Shown here in pieces: positions 39,464 to 51,043 of a stretch of 64,000 bases of DNA. The stretch is taken from NCBI RefSeq assembly GCF_013387485.1, contig NZ_JABBXB010000003.1:62001-126000 (forward strand). The letters are read 5' to 3'. Source of the DNA: Stenotrophomonas sp. SAM-B (GTDB taxonomy: Bacteria > Pseudomonadota > Gammaproteobacteria > Xanthomonadales > Xanthomonadaceae). Made by a program: the position numbers and the translations under genes. Position 1 is the first letter of the stretch. Each line of letters begins with the position of its first letter. The notes beneath the pieces are model-generated. The model was given only the letters and a program-made list of their open reading frames with translations, had not been told where the DNA came from and searched no databases.

Positions 39464-39928
39464 TCACCCCGCGCGTTGGCGTGCCTCGGGCTTGAGCCGC
39501 AGGTAGACCTGCTTGCGCACGCGGGCGATCACCTCGCCGTTGGCATCGACGATGTCATTGCTGAACCAGTGCAGGTATTTCCCGCCGCTGGCGGTGGCGG
39601 CGCGCAGCTGGTCGAGCAGTGCCTCGTCCAGCCGGAACTCGGCCACCACCGTGCCGCGTCCCGGCTTGAGGAACTCGATCTCGCCGGCGCGATCCCAGAC
39701 GTAGTAATCACGGCCGAGGTTCTGCATCACGGTGAGCATCCAGAACGGATCGGTCATCGCGAACAGGCTGCCGCCGAAATGCGTGCCCACGTAGTTGCGG
39801 TTCCACGGGCGCATGCGCAGCTCGACGCGCACATGGCGGTAGTCCGGACTGACATCGGTCACGTGGATGCCGGTGAACAGGAACGGCGGCCATAGATTGA
39901 TGCCGTGGCGGAAGACGGAGGCCTTCAT
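39464..39928 (-). CDS. DUF4442/thioesterase-like protein
   Basis: Protein of 154 residues with a hotdog-fold pattern: LWPPFLFTGIHVTDVSPDYRHVRVELRMRPWNRNYVGTHFGGSLFAMTDPFWMLTVM. The GTHFGGSLFAMTDP helix is the DUF4442 counterpart of the acyl-CoA thioesterase core helix (N/G-H-x-G-x). The second half FLKPGRGTVVAEFRLDEALLDQL supplies the sheet. No signal peptide. ATG 39928 is preferred to GTG 39937. A thioesterase role is inferred from the fold; the substrate is unknown. Confidence 0.85.
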   Translation of the reverse strand: MKASVFRHGINLWPPFLFTGIHVTDVSPDYRHVRVELRMRPWNRNYVGTHFGGSLFAMTDPFWMLTVMQNLGRDYYVWDRAGEIEFLKPGRGTVVAEFRLDEALLDQLRAATASGGKYLHWFSNDIVDANGEVIARVRKQVYLRLKPEARQRAG

Positions 39929-39997
39929 TCGGATCACGTCACGCTGGGGAGGTGATCGGAGTCTACCATTCGCTTGCGTATGGTGGGCGGTGGAGGC

Positions 39998-41629
39998 TCA
40001 GCCGGGGCCGCCGTCGTCGACCGCATAGCCGTTCCGCCCTGCGGCCTTGGCCTGGTAAAGCGCCGCGTCGGCCCCTTCGAAATAATGCCGGGGCTCCGTG
40101 CCGGGGCTCGGGATGCGGGTGAACACGCCCGCGCTCAGGGTGATATGCGTGGTCGCGCCGCGGCCGGCTGGAATCTCCAGGCCCTGCGCCCGGGCCACCA
40201 GATCCTGCACCACCTGCACCGCGCCTTCCGGCGTGGTGTCGGGCAGGATCAGCGCGAACTCGTCGCCGCCGAAGCGGGCGGCCATGTCACGCGGACGACG
40301 CGCGTGCGCACGGATTTCCTGGGCGATCCGGCGCAGCACGGTGTCGCCGGCCTGATGACCGAACTCATCGTTGTGGCGCTTGAAGTGGTCCACGTCGATC
40401 AGCACCAGACTCAGCGGCCGCCCGCTGCGGCGGCCGGCGTCGTGCTCGGCCTGCAGGGTCTGCTCGAAGCGCAGCCGGTTGCCCAGCCCGGTGAGCGCAT
40501 CGCTGTTGGCCTGGCGCCGCCAGGCGCTGACCCGCCACAGCGTCCATGCCAGCAGCACGGTCAACATGCTGGTCAAGGCCGCGGCCGGTGCGAACCAGAG
40601 ATTGCCCGCACGCAGCAGGGCGAAGCTGAGCAGCAGCGTCAGCGGCAGGGCGAGCACCCCGCTCAGCCACGCCCGCGGCAGCGTCAGCAGCAGGCAGCAC
40701 AGCGCCACCAGCAGCCCCGTGAGGGCACTCTGCCACGCAGACGGCAGCGGGTTGATCACCTTGTCGGCAAGCAGCATCGAGGCGACATTGGCCTGGTACT
40801 CGCTGCCACTCATCCAGCGCTCGCGGGTGGTCGGGGTGAGCAGTCGCGTCGCGATGCCGCTGGCGGTCATGCCGACCAGCACCAGGCGCCCGCGCAGCAG
40901 CGCCGGGTCGACGTCGCCGTCGAGCACATCCGCGTAGGACACCTGCGGGAACCGTTCGGGCGGTCCGGCGTAGCGCACGCGCACGTAGTGGTCGCGGCGC
41001 CACTGGTAGGGCGAAGCCACCGTCGGCTGGTCGTCGTGCAGGCCGGGCAGCGGACCCTGCGTGTCGGCCAGTGCCAGTCCAAGCGCCGGCCAGTGCGGTG
41101 CGCCGATCCCGGCGGTGAGGTACAGCCCACGCGCGACGCCATCGCCGTCGACTTCGATATCAGTGTGGCCCAGGCTGGCCGCGTTGGCGGCGATCAGCGG
41201 GATCGGCAGCAGTTCCTCGGCCATGCGCGGGCCACTGGCCGGCGCGGCCAGCACCGGCAGCACCACGTGTCCGTTGCGGCGGATCGCCGCCGCCAGTTCG
41301 GCATCCTGGGTGCTGTCCTGGCGGTCCGGTTCGGACAGCATCAGGTCCAGCACCACGCGCTCGGCGCCGGCGTCGGTGAGCCGGTCCAGCAGGCGTGCGT
41401 GGGTGCCGCGCGGCCACGGCCACTGGCCAAGCTGCTGCAGGCTGTTGTCGTCGATCGCCACGATCAGCAGGCGCGCATCCGGCGTGTACTCCCAGCCGCC
41501 GACGTACGCGTCGTAGACCGCCTCATCCTGTTTCCAGAACCACTGCCAGTGACTGGCCACGACCGCCAGCGCGCCGACCAGGGCGGCCAACACGATGCGG
41601 TGCGGCCAGGGCAGATGCAGGGGGGTCAC
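39998..41629 (-). CDS. CHASE2-GGDEF diguanylate cyclase
   Basis: Protein of 543 residues starting at GTG 41629, which overlaps the FecR gene stop as GTGA. Layout: N-terminal helix (IVLAALVGALAVVASHWQWF), periplasmic CHASE2 sensor (about 35-290: LIVAIDDNSLQQLGQWPWPRGTHARLLDRL, VVLDLMLSEPD, LRGRLVLVGMTASGIA), three membrane helices (about 300-375), then GGDEF (about 385-540) with NSDALTGLGNRLRFEQ, IDVDHFKRHNDEFGHQAGD and RFGGDEFALIL. The cyclase motif is intact and the inhibitory I-site RPRD lies five residues before it, so it should make c-di-GMP and be feedback-inhibited. The signal sensed is unknown; the coupled LysM-FecR protein is the obvious partner. Confidence 0.93.
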   Translation of the reverse strand: MTPLHLPWPHRIVLAALVGALAVVASHWQWFWKQDEAVYDAYVGGWEYTPDARLLIVAIDDNSLQQLGQWPWPRGTHARLLDRLTDAGAERVVLDLMLSEPDRQDSTQDAELAAAIRRNGHVVLPVLAAPASGPRMAEELLPIPLIAANAASLGHTDIEVDGDGVARGLYLTAGIGAPHWPALGLALADTQGPLPGLHDDQPTVASPYQWRRDHYVRVRYAGPPERFPQVSYADVLDGDVDPALLRGRLVLVGMTASGIATRLLTPTTRERWMSGSEYQANVASMLLADKVINPLPSAWQSALTGLLVALCCLLLTLPRAWLSGVLALPLTLLLSFALLRAGNLWFAPAAALTSMLTVLLAWTLWRVSAWRRQANSDALTGLGNRLRFEQTLQAEHDAGRRSGRPLSLVLIDVDHFKRHNDEFGHQAGDTVLRRIAQEIRAHARRPRDMAARFGGDEFALILPDTTPEGAVQVVQDLVARAQGLEIPAGRGATTHITLSAGVFTRIPSPGTEPRHYFEGADAALYQAKAAGRNGYAVDDGGPG

Positions 41630-43278
41630 AACAGCAGCCACAACAGCAGTGCACCACCCCCGGCGGCGTAACAGGTGCGGCACGGCAGGGCGATCTGCTG
41701 CGCCGGCGAAAACGGACCGGCGTAACCGTCCTCGTCGATGTACTGGACGCGCACGTGCAGCGTGCCGCGCCAGGGGCGCTTGATCGACACCTCCGGCTGG
41801 TCGAGCTCGCGGTCGAGCAGCGGCGCGCTGAAATCGCCGCGGCGGTCCAGCTGCACGCGATAGCGCTGGCCGGGTTCGCCGGCCTGCCAGCGCAGGGTCA
41901 GCTGGCCTTTGGCGGCTTCGGGCGGCTGCAGGGCCGGGTCGACCGGCAGATCGGTGATGGTCAGCGGCAGAGGCTGGCCGAAACGGCCGCGATGGCCGTT
42001 GCGGTCCACCGACGCCACCCGCCAGACGTAGTCGCCGGGCGCCAGGTCCTGGCCCGGACGCAGATGCGTGCCGCGGCCGTCCTGCTCCAGCACCGGGGCG
42101 AGGAACTGCGGATCGCGGGCGATCTGCAGCACGGTGCGCTCGGCATCGGCGACCCGGGCCCACTCGAAGCGCGGTCGGGCACTGTTGACGGTCTGGCCAT
42201 GCAGCGGGCGCACGGTCAGCGGTGCGACCGGCTGGTCACGCACCTCGAAATCCTGCCCGGCATCCAGGCCTTCGACCTGCGCCGCGCTGACCGCCCGCAC
42301 CAGCACGCGGAGCTCGCCCGGCGGCAGGTCGGGCAGGGTGAGCGCGGTGGCGTCGGTGTCGCGCGCGAACAGCAGCACGTCGGGTTGATCGGCGCGGACG
42401 ACTTCGACCCGGTAGCCGACGGCGTCCGTCACCGGCTGCCAGGCCAGGGCCGCGGGCAGGGTGGCCAGCCGCTGCGGATCGGTGGACAGCACGGGCGCGG
42501 GCAGCAAGGCTTCCGCGCCGGCCGGTCGGGCATCGAGCGAGGGGCTGCGCGTGGCCTGGCCACGGGTGACCAGGCGCTGGCCGCGGCGGTTGCCGACCTG
42601 CACGCGCCCTTCCAGCACTTCGGTCGCCGCGCCGCGGCCCTCGAGGCCGGCGCTGACCCGGAACACGGTGCCACGCACGCTGCTGGTCGCGGTGGGCGCA
42701 TCGATGATGAAGCGCGACGCCGGACCATTGGCGGGCGTCACCCGGTTGCTGGCGCGGCCCTGCTCCAGGCGCAGGCGGGTGTCGACCATGCCGGTGTGGC
42801 CGTAGCGGGAGAGCTGATCGAAGCGCAGCCGCGAACGTTCGCGCAGCTGCAGGCGCGAGTCATCGGCGAACACCACGGTGACGCTGGCATCCTCGCCGGT
42901 GACAAGTTCCTGGCCGATCCGCAGCAGATCGCCTACCAGCACATCGCGGCGGGGCTGGCCGTCGGCCTGGCTCTGCACCGGGCCGCGGACGGCGAGCACC
43001 CGTGCCGGGGCGGGCTGCACCTGCAGCCAGGCCACCGGGAAGCGCAGCTGGCTGCCGGGCGGCAGGCGGTAGGGATCGGCGATGCGGTTGTGCGACTGCA
43101 GCTGTTCCCAGGCGATGGTCGGCTTGAGATAGCGGGCGCTGAGGTCCCAGATCGTATCGCCGGGCCGGACCCGGTAGGTCCAATCCTGGGCCAGGAGCGG
43201 CGCGGCGGACAGCATCAAGGCCACCAGCACCAACAGGCGGGCAGCCAAAGAGAAACAAGGCAATCGGGTCAATCTCAC
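41626..43278 (-). CDS. LysM-FecR exported protein
   Basis: Protein of 550 residues. Signal peptide (LAARLLVLVALMLSAAPLLAQ), LysM at about 35-85 (YRVRPGDTIWDLSARYLKP...LPPGSQLRFP), FecR domain at about 95-240 (GDLLRIGQELVTGEDASVTVVFADDSRLQLRERS, FIIDAPTATSSVRGTVFRVSA), then two fibronectin-like repeats (AALAWQPVTDAVGYRVEVVRADQ, RPRFEWARVADAERTVLQIARDPQF, YVWRVASVDRNGHRGRFGQP). It ends oddly in LPCRTCYAAGGGALLLWLLL, a CxxC followed by a short hydrophobic tail. LysM should bind peptidoglycan. Start is ATG 43278. It is coupled to the downstream CHASE2-GGDEF cyclase, suggesting wall-state sensing; there is no FecI sigma factor, so it is not an iron regulator. Confidence 0.92.
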   Translation of the reverse strand: MRLTRLPCFSLAARLLVLVALMLSAAPLLAQDWTYRVRPGDTIWDLSARYLKPTIAWEQLQSHNRIADPYRLPPGSQLRFPVAWLQVQPAPARVLAVRGPVQSQADGQPRRDVLVGDLLRIGQELVTGEDASVTVVFADDSRLQLRERSRLRFDQLSRYGHTGMVDTRLRLEQGRASNRVTPANGPASRFIIDAPTATSSVRGTVFRVSAGLEGRGAATEVLEGRVQVGNRRGQRLVTRGQATRSPSLDARPAGAEALLPAPVLSTDPQRLATLPAALAWQPVTDAVGYRVEVVRADQPDVLLFARDTDATALTLPDLPPGELRVLVRAVSAAQVEGLDAGQDFEVRDQPVAPLTVRPLHGQTVNSARPRFEWARVADAERTVLQIARDPQFLAPVLEQDGRGTHLRPGQDLAPGDYVWRVASVDRNGHRGRFGQPLPLTITDLPVDPALQPPEAAKGQLTLRWQAGEPGQRYRVQLDRRGDFSAPLLDRELDQPEVSIKRPWRGTLHVRVQYIDEDGYAGPFSPAQQIALPCRTCYAAGGGALLLWLLL

Positions 43279-43499
43279 GGTCGTTCACGGCCCTGCAAGG
43301 CGGGGCGCAGCCAAGTAGGCCGCCATGGCCCAGACCTCATCCTCCCCGATGGATCGCGGCCTCCAATGGGCCGCGGCGGCATTATTGCCCGGGAGCCGTG
43401 CAGGGTTTCTGAACGTGATTCACGTCACACATCGAGGACGAGCGTTCGGATAGACGACTTTGCAGGGCCAGCGCCCCGGCAGGCGCTGGCCCTGATCGA

Positions 43500-44369
43500 T
43501 CAGAACAGCAGCGACGCCATCCGGCGGCGGTACTGGCCGACCAGATCTTCATCCTCGATCACCTTGAAGGCGTCGATCAGCAGCTTGCGCGGGCGACCGT
43601 CGTCATACGTACGGTCCCGCCGCAGCATGTCCAGGAACTGCTCCAGCGCGGCGGCGTCCTGCCCGGACAGCAGCAGCTGCACGCCACGCAGGTGGCGGGC
43701 CTGCAGATCGTCGCCGTTCGCGGCAATGCGGGCGTCCAGCACCTCGGGAGCCGGCGCGTCCTGCAGCGCGCTGGCGAACTCCAGGCGGGCCCGGGCGCGC
43801 ACGGCGCGATCATCGGTGGACAGATTGGCCGGCAGCGCATCGATCAGTGCCGTGGCTTCGGCGGTGGCGCCGGTCTGCAGCAGGGCCAGGGCGAGGTCGA
43901 GCTTGAGCTCCTCCTTGTCCGGCTCAGCGGCGATGGCCGCGCGCAGCACGTCGACCTGGGCCTGCGGATCGAGCGGAGCGGCTTCGACGGCGTCCTCGGC
44001 CTCGGCTTCTGCTGCGGCCTCCAGCGGCATCACGCCATGCTGGGTCAGGAACTCGCGCAGCTGACCTTCCGGTACCGCGCCGGGGAAACCATCGACGATC
44101 TGCCCGCCCTTGACCAGGAACACGGTCGGCACCGAGCGGATCTGGAAGGCGGCCGCGATCTGCTGTTCCTTGTCGACATCGACCTTGGCCAGCTCGAAGG
44201 CACCGTGGTATTCGCCGGCCAGCTTTTCCAGCATCGGGCCCAGGGTCTTGCAGGGGCCGCACCAGGTGGCCCAGAAATCGACCAGCACGGGGGTCTGCAG
44301 GGATTTCTGCAGGACCTCGGTCTCGAAGGTCTCGGTGGTGGCGTCAAATACGTGCGGCAGATCGCTCAT
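43500..44369 (-). CDS. cnoX: CnoX-type thioredoxin with TPR region
   Basis: Protein of 289 residues. The N-terminal thioredoxin domain has the canonical active site [14 protein letters not shown] (Cys37, Cys40) and cis-Pro in [13 protein letters not shown]. The C-terminal ~160 residues are tetratricopeptide-like ([82 protein letters not shown]). E. coli CnoX (YbbN) has the same layout but a degenerate active site; here CGPC is complete, so redox activity plus holdase function is expected. ATG 44369 begins [16 protein letters not shown]. Confidence 0.93.
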   Translation of the reverse strand: MSDLPHVFDATTETFETEVLQKSLQTPVLVDFWATWCGPCKTLGPMLEKLAGEYHGAFELAKVDVDKEQQIAAAFQIRSVPTVFLVKGGQIVDGFPGAVPEGQLREFLTQHGVMPLEAAAEAEAEDAVEAAPLDPQAQVDVLRAAIAAEPDKEELKLDLALALLQTGATAEATALIDALPANLSTDDRAVRARARLEFASALQDAPAPEVLDARIAANGDDLQARHLRGVQLLLSGQDAAALEQFLDMLRRDRTYDDGRPRKLLIDAFKVIEDEDLVGQYRRRMASLLF

Positions 44370-44494
44370 GGTTTCAGATCAACGGGAAACTGGAGAGGAA
44401 GTGTATGGTGCCGCCCGCCGCCGGACGCAACCCCACGGGCGGAATCGGCCGGGAACGGCGACAATGCAGGCCTTGTGAACAGGCCGGGTGCAGC

Positions 44495-45106
44495 ATGTCG
44501 GGACTTCATCGTTGGGAACGTGCGCTCGGCATTGCCGCCGCCGTGTTGTTCGTGGGCGCAGTGCTGGGCTTCGGCGCGGCGCTGCCGCTGTTCGATCCGA
44601 TCGGCCACCCGGTCGCGCTGCTCGGCGCGATGGGCGTACCGCATGCGCTGGCCTTCAACATCGTCGGCTTCGCGCTACCGGGCCTGCTCGCCAGCCTCGT
44701 CGCCCTGCGCCTGCTGCTGCGGGTGCCGCGGACGGCGCCCTGGTCGATGCGGGTGGGCGCGCAGCTGCTGATGCTGGCCGGGGTCGGCTTCACCGCGATG
44801 GGGGTGTTGCCGCTGGATACCAGCGATCTGGACAATCCGGCCAGCCAGTACCACGCCAGTGCGTGGATGGTCTGGGTGCTGGCCTTCGTGCCCGGGGCGG
44901 TGATGTCCGGGATCGGCGCGCTGCGGCTGCCGGCGTGGCGGGCCGTGGGTGCGCTGCACCTGGCCTGCGGGCTGGGCGTGCTGCTGTCGGCCTTCGCGCT
45001 GCAGGTGCTGCTGCCGGCGCCGCTGGCCCAGCGGGTGGCCTTCGGTGTGTGGCTGGTCTGGCTGGTCGCGGTGCTGCCGCTGGCCCCGGGCGCGCGCCGC
45101 GCCTGA
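44495..45106 (+). CDS. DUF998 integral membrane protein
   Basis: Protein of 203 residues with six hydrophobic helices: [106 protein letters not shown] and [19 protein letters not shown]. The segment [25 protein letters not shown] is characteristic of DUF998. Start ATG 44495; the longer frame to 44405 lacks any helix before the first one and is not preferred. Function unknown. It is divergent from cnoX. Confidence 0.82.
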   Translation: MSGLHRWERALGIAAAVLFVGAVLGFGAALPLFDPIGHPVALLGAMGVPHALAFNIVGFALPGLLASLVALRLLLRVPRTAPWSMRVGAQLLMLAGVGFTAMGVLPLDTSDLDNPASQYHASAWMVWVLAFVPGAVMSGIGALRLPAWRAVGALHLACGLGVLLSAFALQVLLPAPLAQRVAFGVWLVWLVAVLPLAPGARRA

Positions 45107-45196
45107 GCGCGGTTCGCCCGCTGCTGCGCCCCGGCACCGCGCCGGGGCCAGGGCAGGGTGATGACGTATTCGGCCAATCCCCAGTCAATTCAATGA

Positions 45197-47941
<2,745 letters not shown>

Positions 47942-47948
47942 TCCTGTC

Positions 47949-47980
47949 GTGCCACCGGGTGCCTGCGCGCCCGGTGGCAC
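47949..47980 (+). terminator. hairpin after leuS
   Basis: Perfect 11-bp stem GTGCCACCGGG / CCCGGTGGCAC with a 10-base loop, 8 bases past the leuS stop. No clear T-tract, so partial termination before lptE is likely at most. Confidence 0.5.
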
Positions 47981-48103
47981 GGATCTCCTAGAACCGATAC
48001 GGGCGGCGCCGCGCGGGCGGTCCGGTATCAAGTCCTGTTCACGCGGCATCCGGCACGATCACTGCTTGTTGCCGCGACCGCCCGGCTCCTACAGACTGTG
48101 TCC

Positions 48104-48730
48104 ATGACCCGATTCCTGCTTGCCCTTGTCCTGACCGCAACCCTCGCCGGGTGCGGCTTCCATCTGCGCAACAAGTTGATGCTGCCGGCCGATACCGCGG
48201 CGGTGCAGGTGGTCTCCACCGCGCCTTACAGCGAACTGGTCAAGTTGCTGCGCCGTGGCCTGCAGGCCTCCGGGGCGCAGATCGCCGACAGCGACAGCAG
48301 CGAGCCGGCGGCCCAGCTGCAGGTGCTGTCCGAGCGTTGGGGCGATCTGCCGATCGCGATCGATGCCCAGGGCCGTGCCCAGGAATACAGCCTGCGCTAC
48401 GCCGTGATCTTCATCTTCCGCCGCGAAGATGGCAGTGAGCTGGTGCCGCAGCAGGTGATCGAACTTTCGCGCGATTACGTGTCGCCGCCGACCGACGCCA
48501 CCGGTACCACCACCGAGCGCGAAATCCTCGCCGACGAACTGCGTCGCGAGATGTCCGCCTCGATCATGCGCCGCATCGACAGCGTGGTCCGCGCCGAACT
48601 GGAGCACGGCCGTGCCCCGGCCAAGCCGGGTACCCCGCCGGTGGAGACGCCGGTCGAGCTGCCGGCGGCCACCCCGGCTTCGACGACCCCGACGCCGGCG
48701 GTACCCGCCGACGTTCCGCAGGGGCGCTGA
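48104..48730 (+). CDS. lptE: LPS-assembly lipoprotein LptE
   Basis: Outer-membrane lipoprotein of 208 residues that plugs the LptD barrel and helps insert lipopolysaccharide. Signal and lipobox LTATLAGCGFHLRN (Cys near residue 17) followed by GFHLR, the hallmark of LptE. Body includes AQLQVLSERWGDLPIAIDAQGRAQEYSLRYAVIFIFRREDG. The C-terminal ~40 residues are Pro/Ala-rich (VETPVELPAATPASTTPTPA), longer than in E. coli. ATG 48104 chosen; GTG 48098 is alternative. Between leuS and holA, as in many gammaproteobacteria. Confidence 0.94.
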   Translation: MTRFLLALVLTATLAGCGFHLRNKLMLPADTAAVQVVSTAPYSELVKLLRRGLQASGAQIADSDSSEPAAQLQVLSERWGDLPIAIDAQGRAQEYSLRYAVIFIFRREDGSELVPQQVIELSRDYVSPPTDATGTTTEREILADELRREMSASIMRRIDSVVRAELEHGRAPAKPGTPPVETPVELPAATPASTTPTPAVPADVPQGR

Positions 48731-48761
48731 GTCCGGTCCGCCTGCGGATCGGCCTGCCCGC

Positions 48762-49799
48762 ATGGAACTTCGCCCCGAACAGCTCGCCAGCCAACCGGCC
48801 AGCCAGTCGTTGGCACCGGTCTACCTGATCGCGGGGCCCGAGACGCTGCGCGTGCTTGAAGCGGCCGATGCCGTGCGGGCACGTGCCCGCGCCGATGGCG
48901 TCAACGAACGCGAAGTGTTCGATGCAGATGGCCGCGACTTCGACTGGAACCAGCTCGACGCCAGCTTCAACGCGCCCAGCCTGTTCAGTGCGCGTCGCCT
49001 GATGGAACTGCGCCTGCCCAGCGGCAAGCCGGGCAAGGAAGGCGCGGAGGTGATCAGCCAGTTCTGCGCCAATCCGGCCCCGGACGTGATCCTGCTGATC
49101 ACCTGCAACGAATGGAGCAAGGCGCACCAGACCAAGTGGGCCGATGCCGTCGGCCGCGCCGGGGTGATCTCGGTGGCCTGGGCGATCAAGCCGCATGAAC
49201 TGACCGAGTGGATCGAGCGCCGCCTGCGCGGCAAGGGCCTGCGCGCCGATCCCCAGGCCGTGCAGCGCCTGGCCGAGCGGGTGGAGGGCAATCTGCTGGC
49301 CGCCGCCCAGGAAATCGACAAGCTGGCCCTGCTGGCCGATGGCCAGACCCTGGACGTGGAGACCATGGAGTCGCTGGTGGCAGATGCCGCCCGTTACGAC
49401 GTGTTCCGCCTGGTCGAAGCGACCTTCTCCGGCCAGCCCGCCGCCGTGCTGCGCATGATCGCCGGCCTGCGTGCCGAAGGCGAAGCCGTGGCCGCGCTGA
49501 CCCCGATCGTGATCCGCGAACTGCTCTCCACCGCCGGCCTGGCGCGGGTGCAGGCGCGCGGTGGCAACCTGGCCGCGGAAATGAAGAGCCGTGGCATCTG
49601 GGAATCGCGGCAGGCGCCCTTCAAGCGCGCGCTGCAGCGTCACCCCGAGGTCAAGCGCTGGGAGCGCTTCGTGGCCGAGGCCGGGCTGGTGGACCGCATC
49701 GCCAAGGGGCGCGCCGACGGCGATGCCTGGCTGGCGCTGGAGCGGTTGCTGATCGCCGTGTCCGAAGCCCGTGCCGTGCGCCTGCTCGCCCGGGCCTGA
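48762..49799 (+). CDS. holA: DNA polymerase III delta subunit
   Basis: Clamp-loader delta subunit of 345 residues, like E. coli HolA (343). Begins MELRPEQLASQPASQSLAPVYLIAGPETLRVLEAAD, the typical domain I start (it binds the beta clamp); FNAPSLFSARRLMELRLPSGKPGKEGAEVI is the clamp-binding region; CNEWSKAHQTKWADAV and domain III (AALTPIVIRELLSTAGL, RQAPFKRALQRHPEVKRW) follow. It has lost the ATPase P-loop, as delta always has. ATG 48762, 31 bases after lptE; stop is 4 bases before nadD. Confidence 0.95.
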   Translation: MELRPEQLASQPASQSLAPVYLIAGPETLRVLEAADAVRARARADGVNEREVFDADGRDFDWNQLDASFNAPSLFSARRLMELRLPSGKPGKEGAEVISQFCANPAPDVILLITCNEWSKAHQTKWADAVGRAGVISVAWAIKPHELTEWIERRLRGKGLRADPQAVQRLAERVEGNLLAAAQEIDKLALLADGQTLDVETMESLVADAARYDVFRLVEATFSGQPAAVLRMIAGLRAEGEAVAALTPIVIRELLSTAGLARVQARGGNLAAEMKSRGIWESRQAPFKRALQRHPEVKRWERFVAEAGLVDRIAKGRADGDAWLALERLLIAVSEARAVRLLARA

Positions 49800-49803
49800 G
49801 CCC

Positions 49804-50469
49804 ATGGGGCTGCGCATCTATTACGGCGGGACCTTCGATCCCGTCCATCTGGGCCACCTGGCCATTGCCCGTGCCGCACGCGACCAGCTGCAGGTCGCCG
49901 TGCGCCTGCTGCCGGCCGCCGATCCGCCGCACCGCGCCACCCCCGGCGCCGACGCCGCGCAGCGCCTGGCGATGCTGGGCCTGGCCATCGGCGACGAGCC
50001 CGGCCTGCTGCTCGACCGCCGCGAGCTGGACCGGGCCGCGCGCAGCCCCGGCGTGCCGTCCTATACCGTCGATACGTTGCGCGAGCTGCGCGCCGAGCTG
50101 GGCCCGCGCCAGCCGATCGCCTGGCTGGTCGGCGCCGACAGCCTGCTGGCCCTGCCCAGTTGGCACGCGTGGACCGCGCTGTTCGATCTGGCGCATTTCA
50201 TCGTCGCCGACCGCCCGGGCAGCCCCTTGGCCGACGCGCTCGACCCGGTCCTGGCACAGGCCCTGGACGGGCGCTGGGCCAGTCACGAGCGCGCGCTGTT
50301 CACCGCCCCGGCCGGGCGCCTGCTGCGCCTGCAGGCCCCGCTGCGCGAGGAATCGGCCACCGCCGTGCGGACCCGGATCCAGGCCGGTGGCCCCTGGCAG
50401 CAGCTGCTGCCCGAGCCGGTGGCCGGCTATATCCTCGACCACCGCCTGTACGGCGCGACACCGTCGTGA
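49804..50469 (+). CDS. nadD: nicotinate-nucleotide adenylyltransferase
   Basis: Protein of 221 residues that makes deamido-NAD from nicotinate mononucleotide and ATP. The nucleotidyltransferase motif GGTFDPVHLGHLAIARAA (HxGH) is at residues 8-25; RAARSPGVPSYTVDTLRELR and WLVGADSLLALPSWHAWTALFDLAHFIVADRPG are family segments; the C-terminal ESATAVRTRIQAGG carries the (I/T)SxT-like ATP motif (SATAVR). Start ATG 49804 four bases after the holA stop, an operon-like spacing. Confidence 0.96.
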   Translation: MGLRIYYGGTFDPVHLGHLAIARAARDQLQVAVRLLPAADPPHRATPGADAAQRLAMLGLAIGDEPGLLLDRRELDRAARSPGVPSYTVDTLRELRAELGPRQPIAWLVGADSLLALPSWHAWTALFDLAHFIVADRPGSPLADALDPVLAQALDGRWASHERALFTAPAGRLLRLQAPLREESATAVRTRIQAGGPWQQLLPEPVAGYILDHRLYGATPS

Positions 50470-50527
50470 ATACGCGCGGGCGCGCCGCCCCGTATAATCG
50501 ACCCCACATTTATCGAGTTGACCCGCT

Positions 50528-50959
50528 TTGAGCAACCAAGCCCAGCCCCAGACCATCAAGGTCCAACTGCCCAATCCGGCGCCCTCCGTTCTGCAGCTGC
50601 TCGAGTGCGTGCGCGGGGCCACCGAAGAACTGAAGGCGAAGGATCTCGTTGAGATCGACGTCATCGGCCGCTCCAGCGTCGCCGATTACATGGTGATCGC
50701 GTCGGGTACCTCCAGCCGTCACGTCAAGTCGATCGCCGACGAAGTGGTGAAGTTCGCCAAGAAGCTGGGTGTGATGCCGCTGGGCGTGGAAGGCGAGCGC
50801 GAAGCCGAGTGGGTGCTGGTCGATCTGGGCGACGTGATCGTCCACGTGATGCTGCCGCGCGTGCGCGAGTTCTACGCGCTCGAGCGCCTGTGGACCGTGG
50901 GCGACCAGCCGCCGATCGAACTGCTCGACGATGCGGACGACGACTACGACGCGCGCTGA
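50528..50959 (+). CDS. rsfS: ribosome silencing factor RsfS
   Basis: Iojap-family protein of 143 residues that binds L14 of the 50S subunit and blocks 30S joining under starvation. Seen: [57 protein letters not shown] and [34 protein letters not shown], the full family signature, plus an acidic tail ([12 protein letters not shown]). The start is TTG 50528 ([15 protein letters not shown]), which gives the expected short N-terminal extension; no ATG is nearer. Followed by a strong terminator (50979-51009). Confidence 0.95.
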   Translation: MSNQAQPQTIKVQLPNPAPSVLQLLECVRGATEELKAKDLVEIDVIGRSSVADYMVIASGTSSRHVKSIADEVVKFAKKLGVMPLGVEGEREAEWVLVDLGDVIVHVMLPRVREFYALERLWTVGDQPPIELLDDADDDYDAR

Positions 50960-50978
50960 TCGCAGCGTGCAGGGTCAC

Positions 50979-51009
50979 GACAACGGCGCCGATGGCGCCG
51001 TTGTCTTTT
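50979..51009 (+). terminator. intrinsic terminator between rsfS and rlmH
   Basis: Perfect 12-bp stem GACAACGGCGCC / GGCGCCGTTGTC with loop GAT, then TTTT. It begins 20 bases after the rsfS stop and ends 35 bases before the rlmH start. Confidence 0.85.
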
Positions 51010-51043
51010 GCGGCGCCGCGTGCGGTGCCTGCCGAGGACAGAG

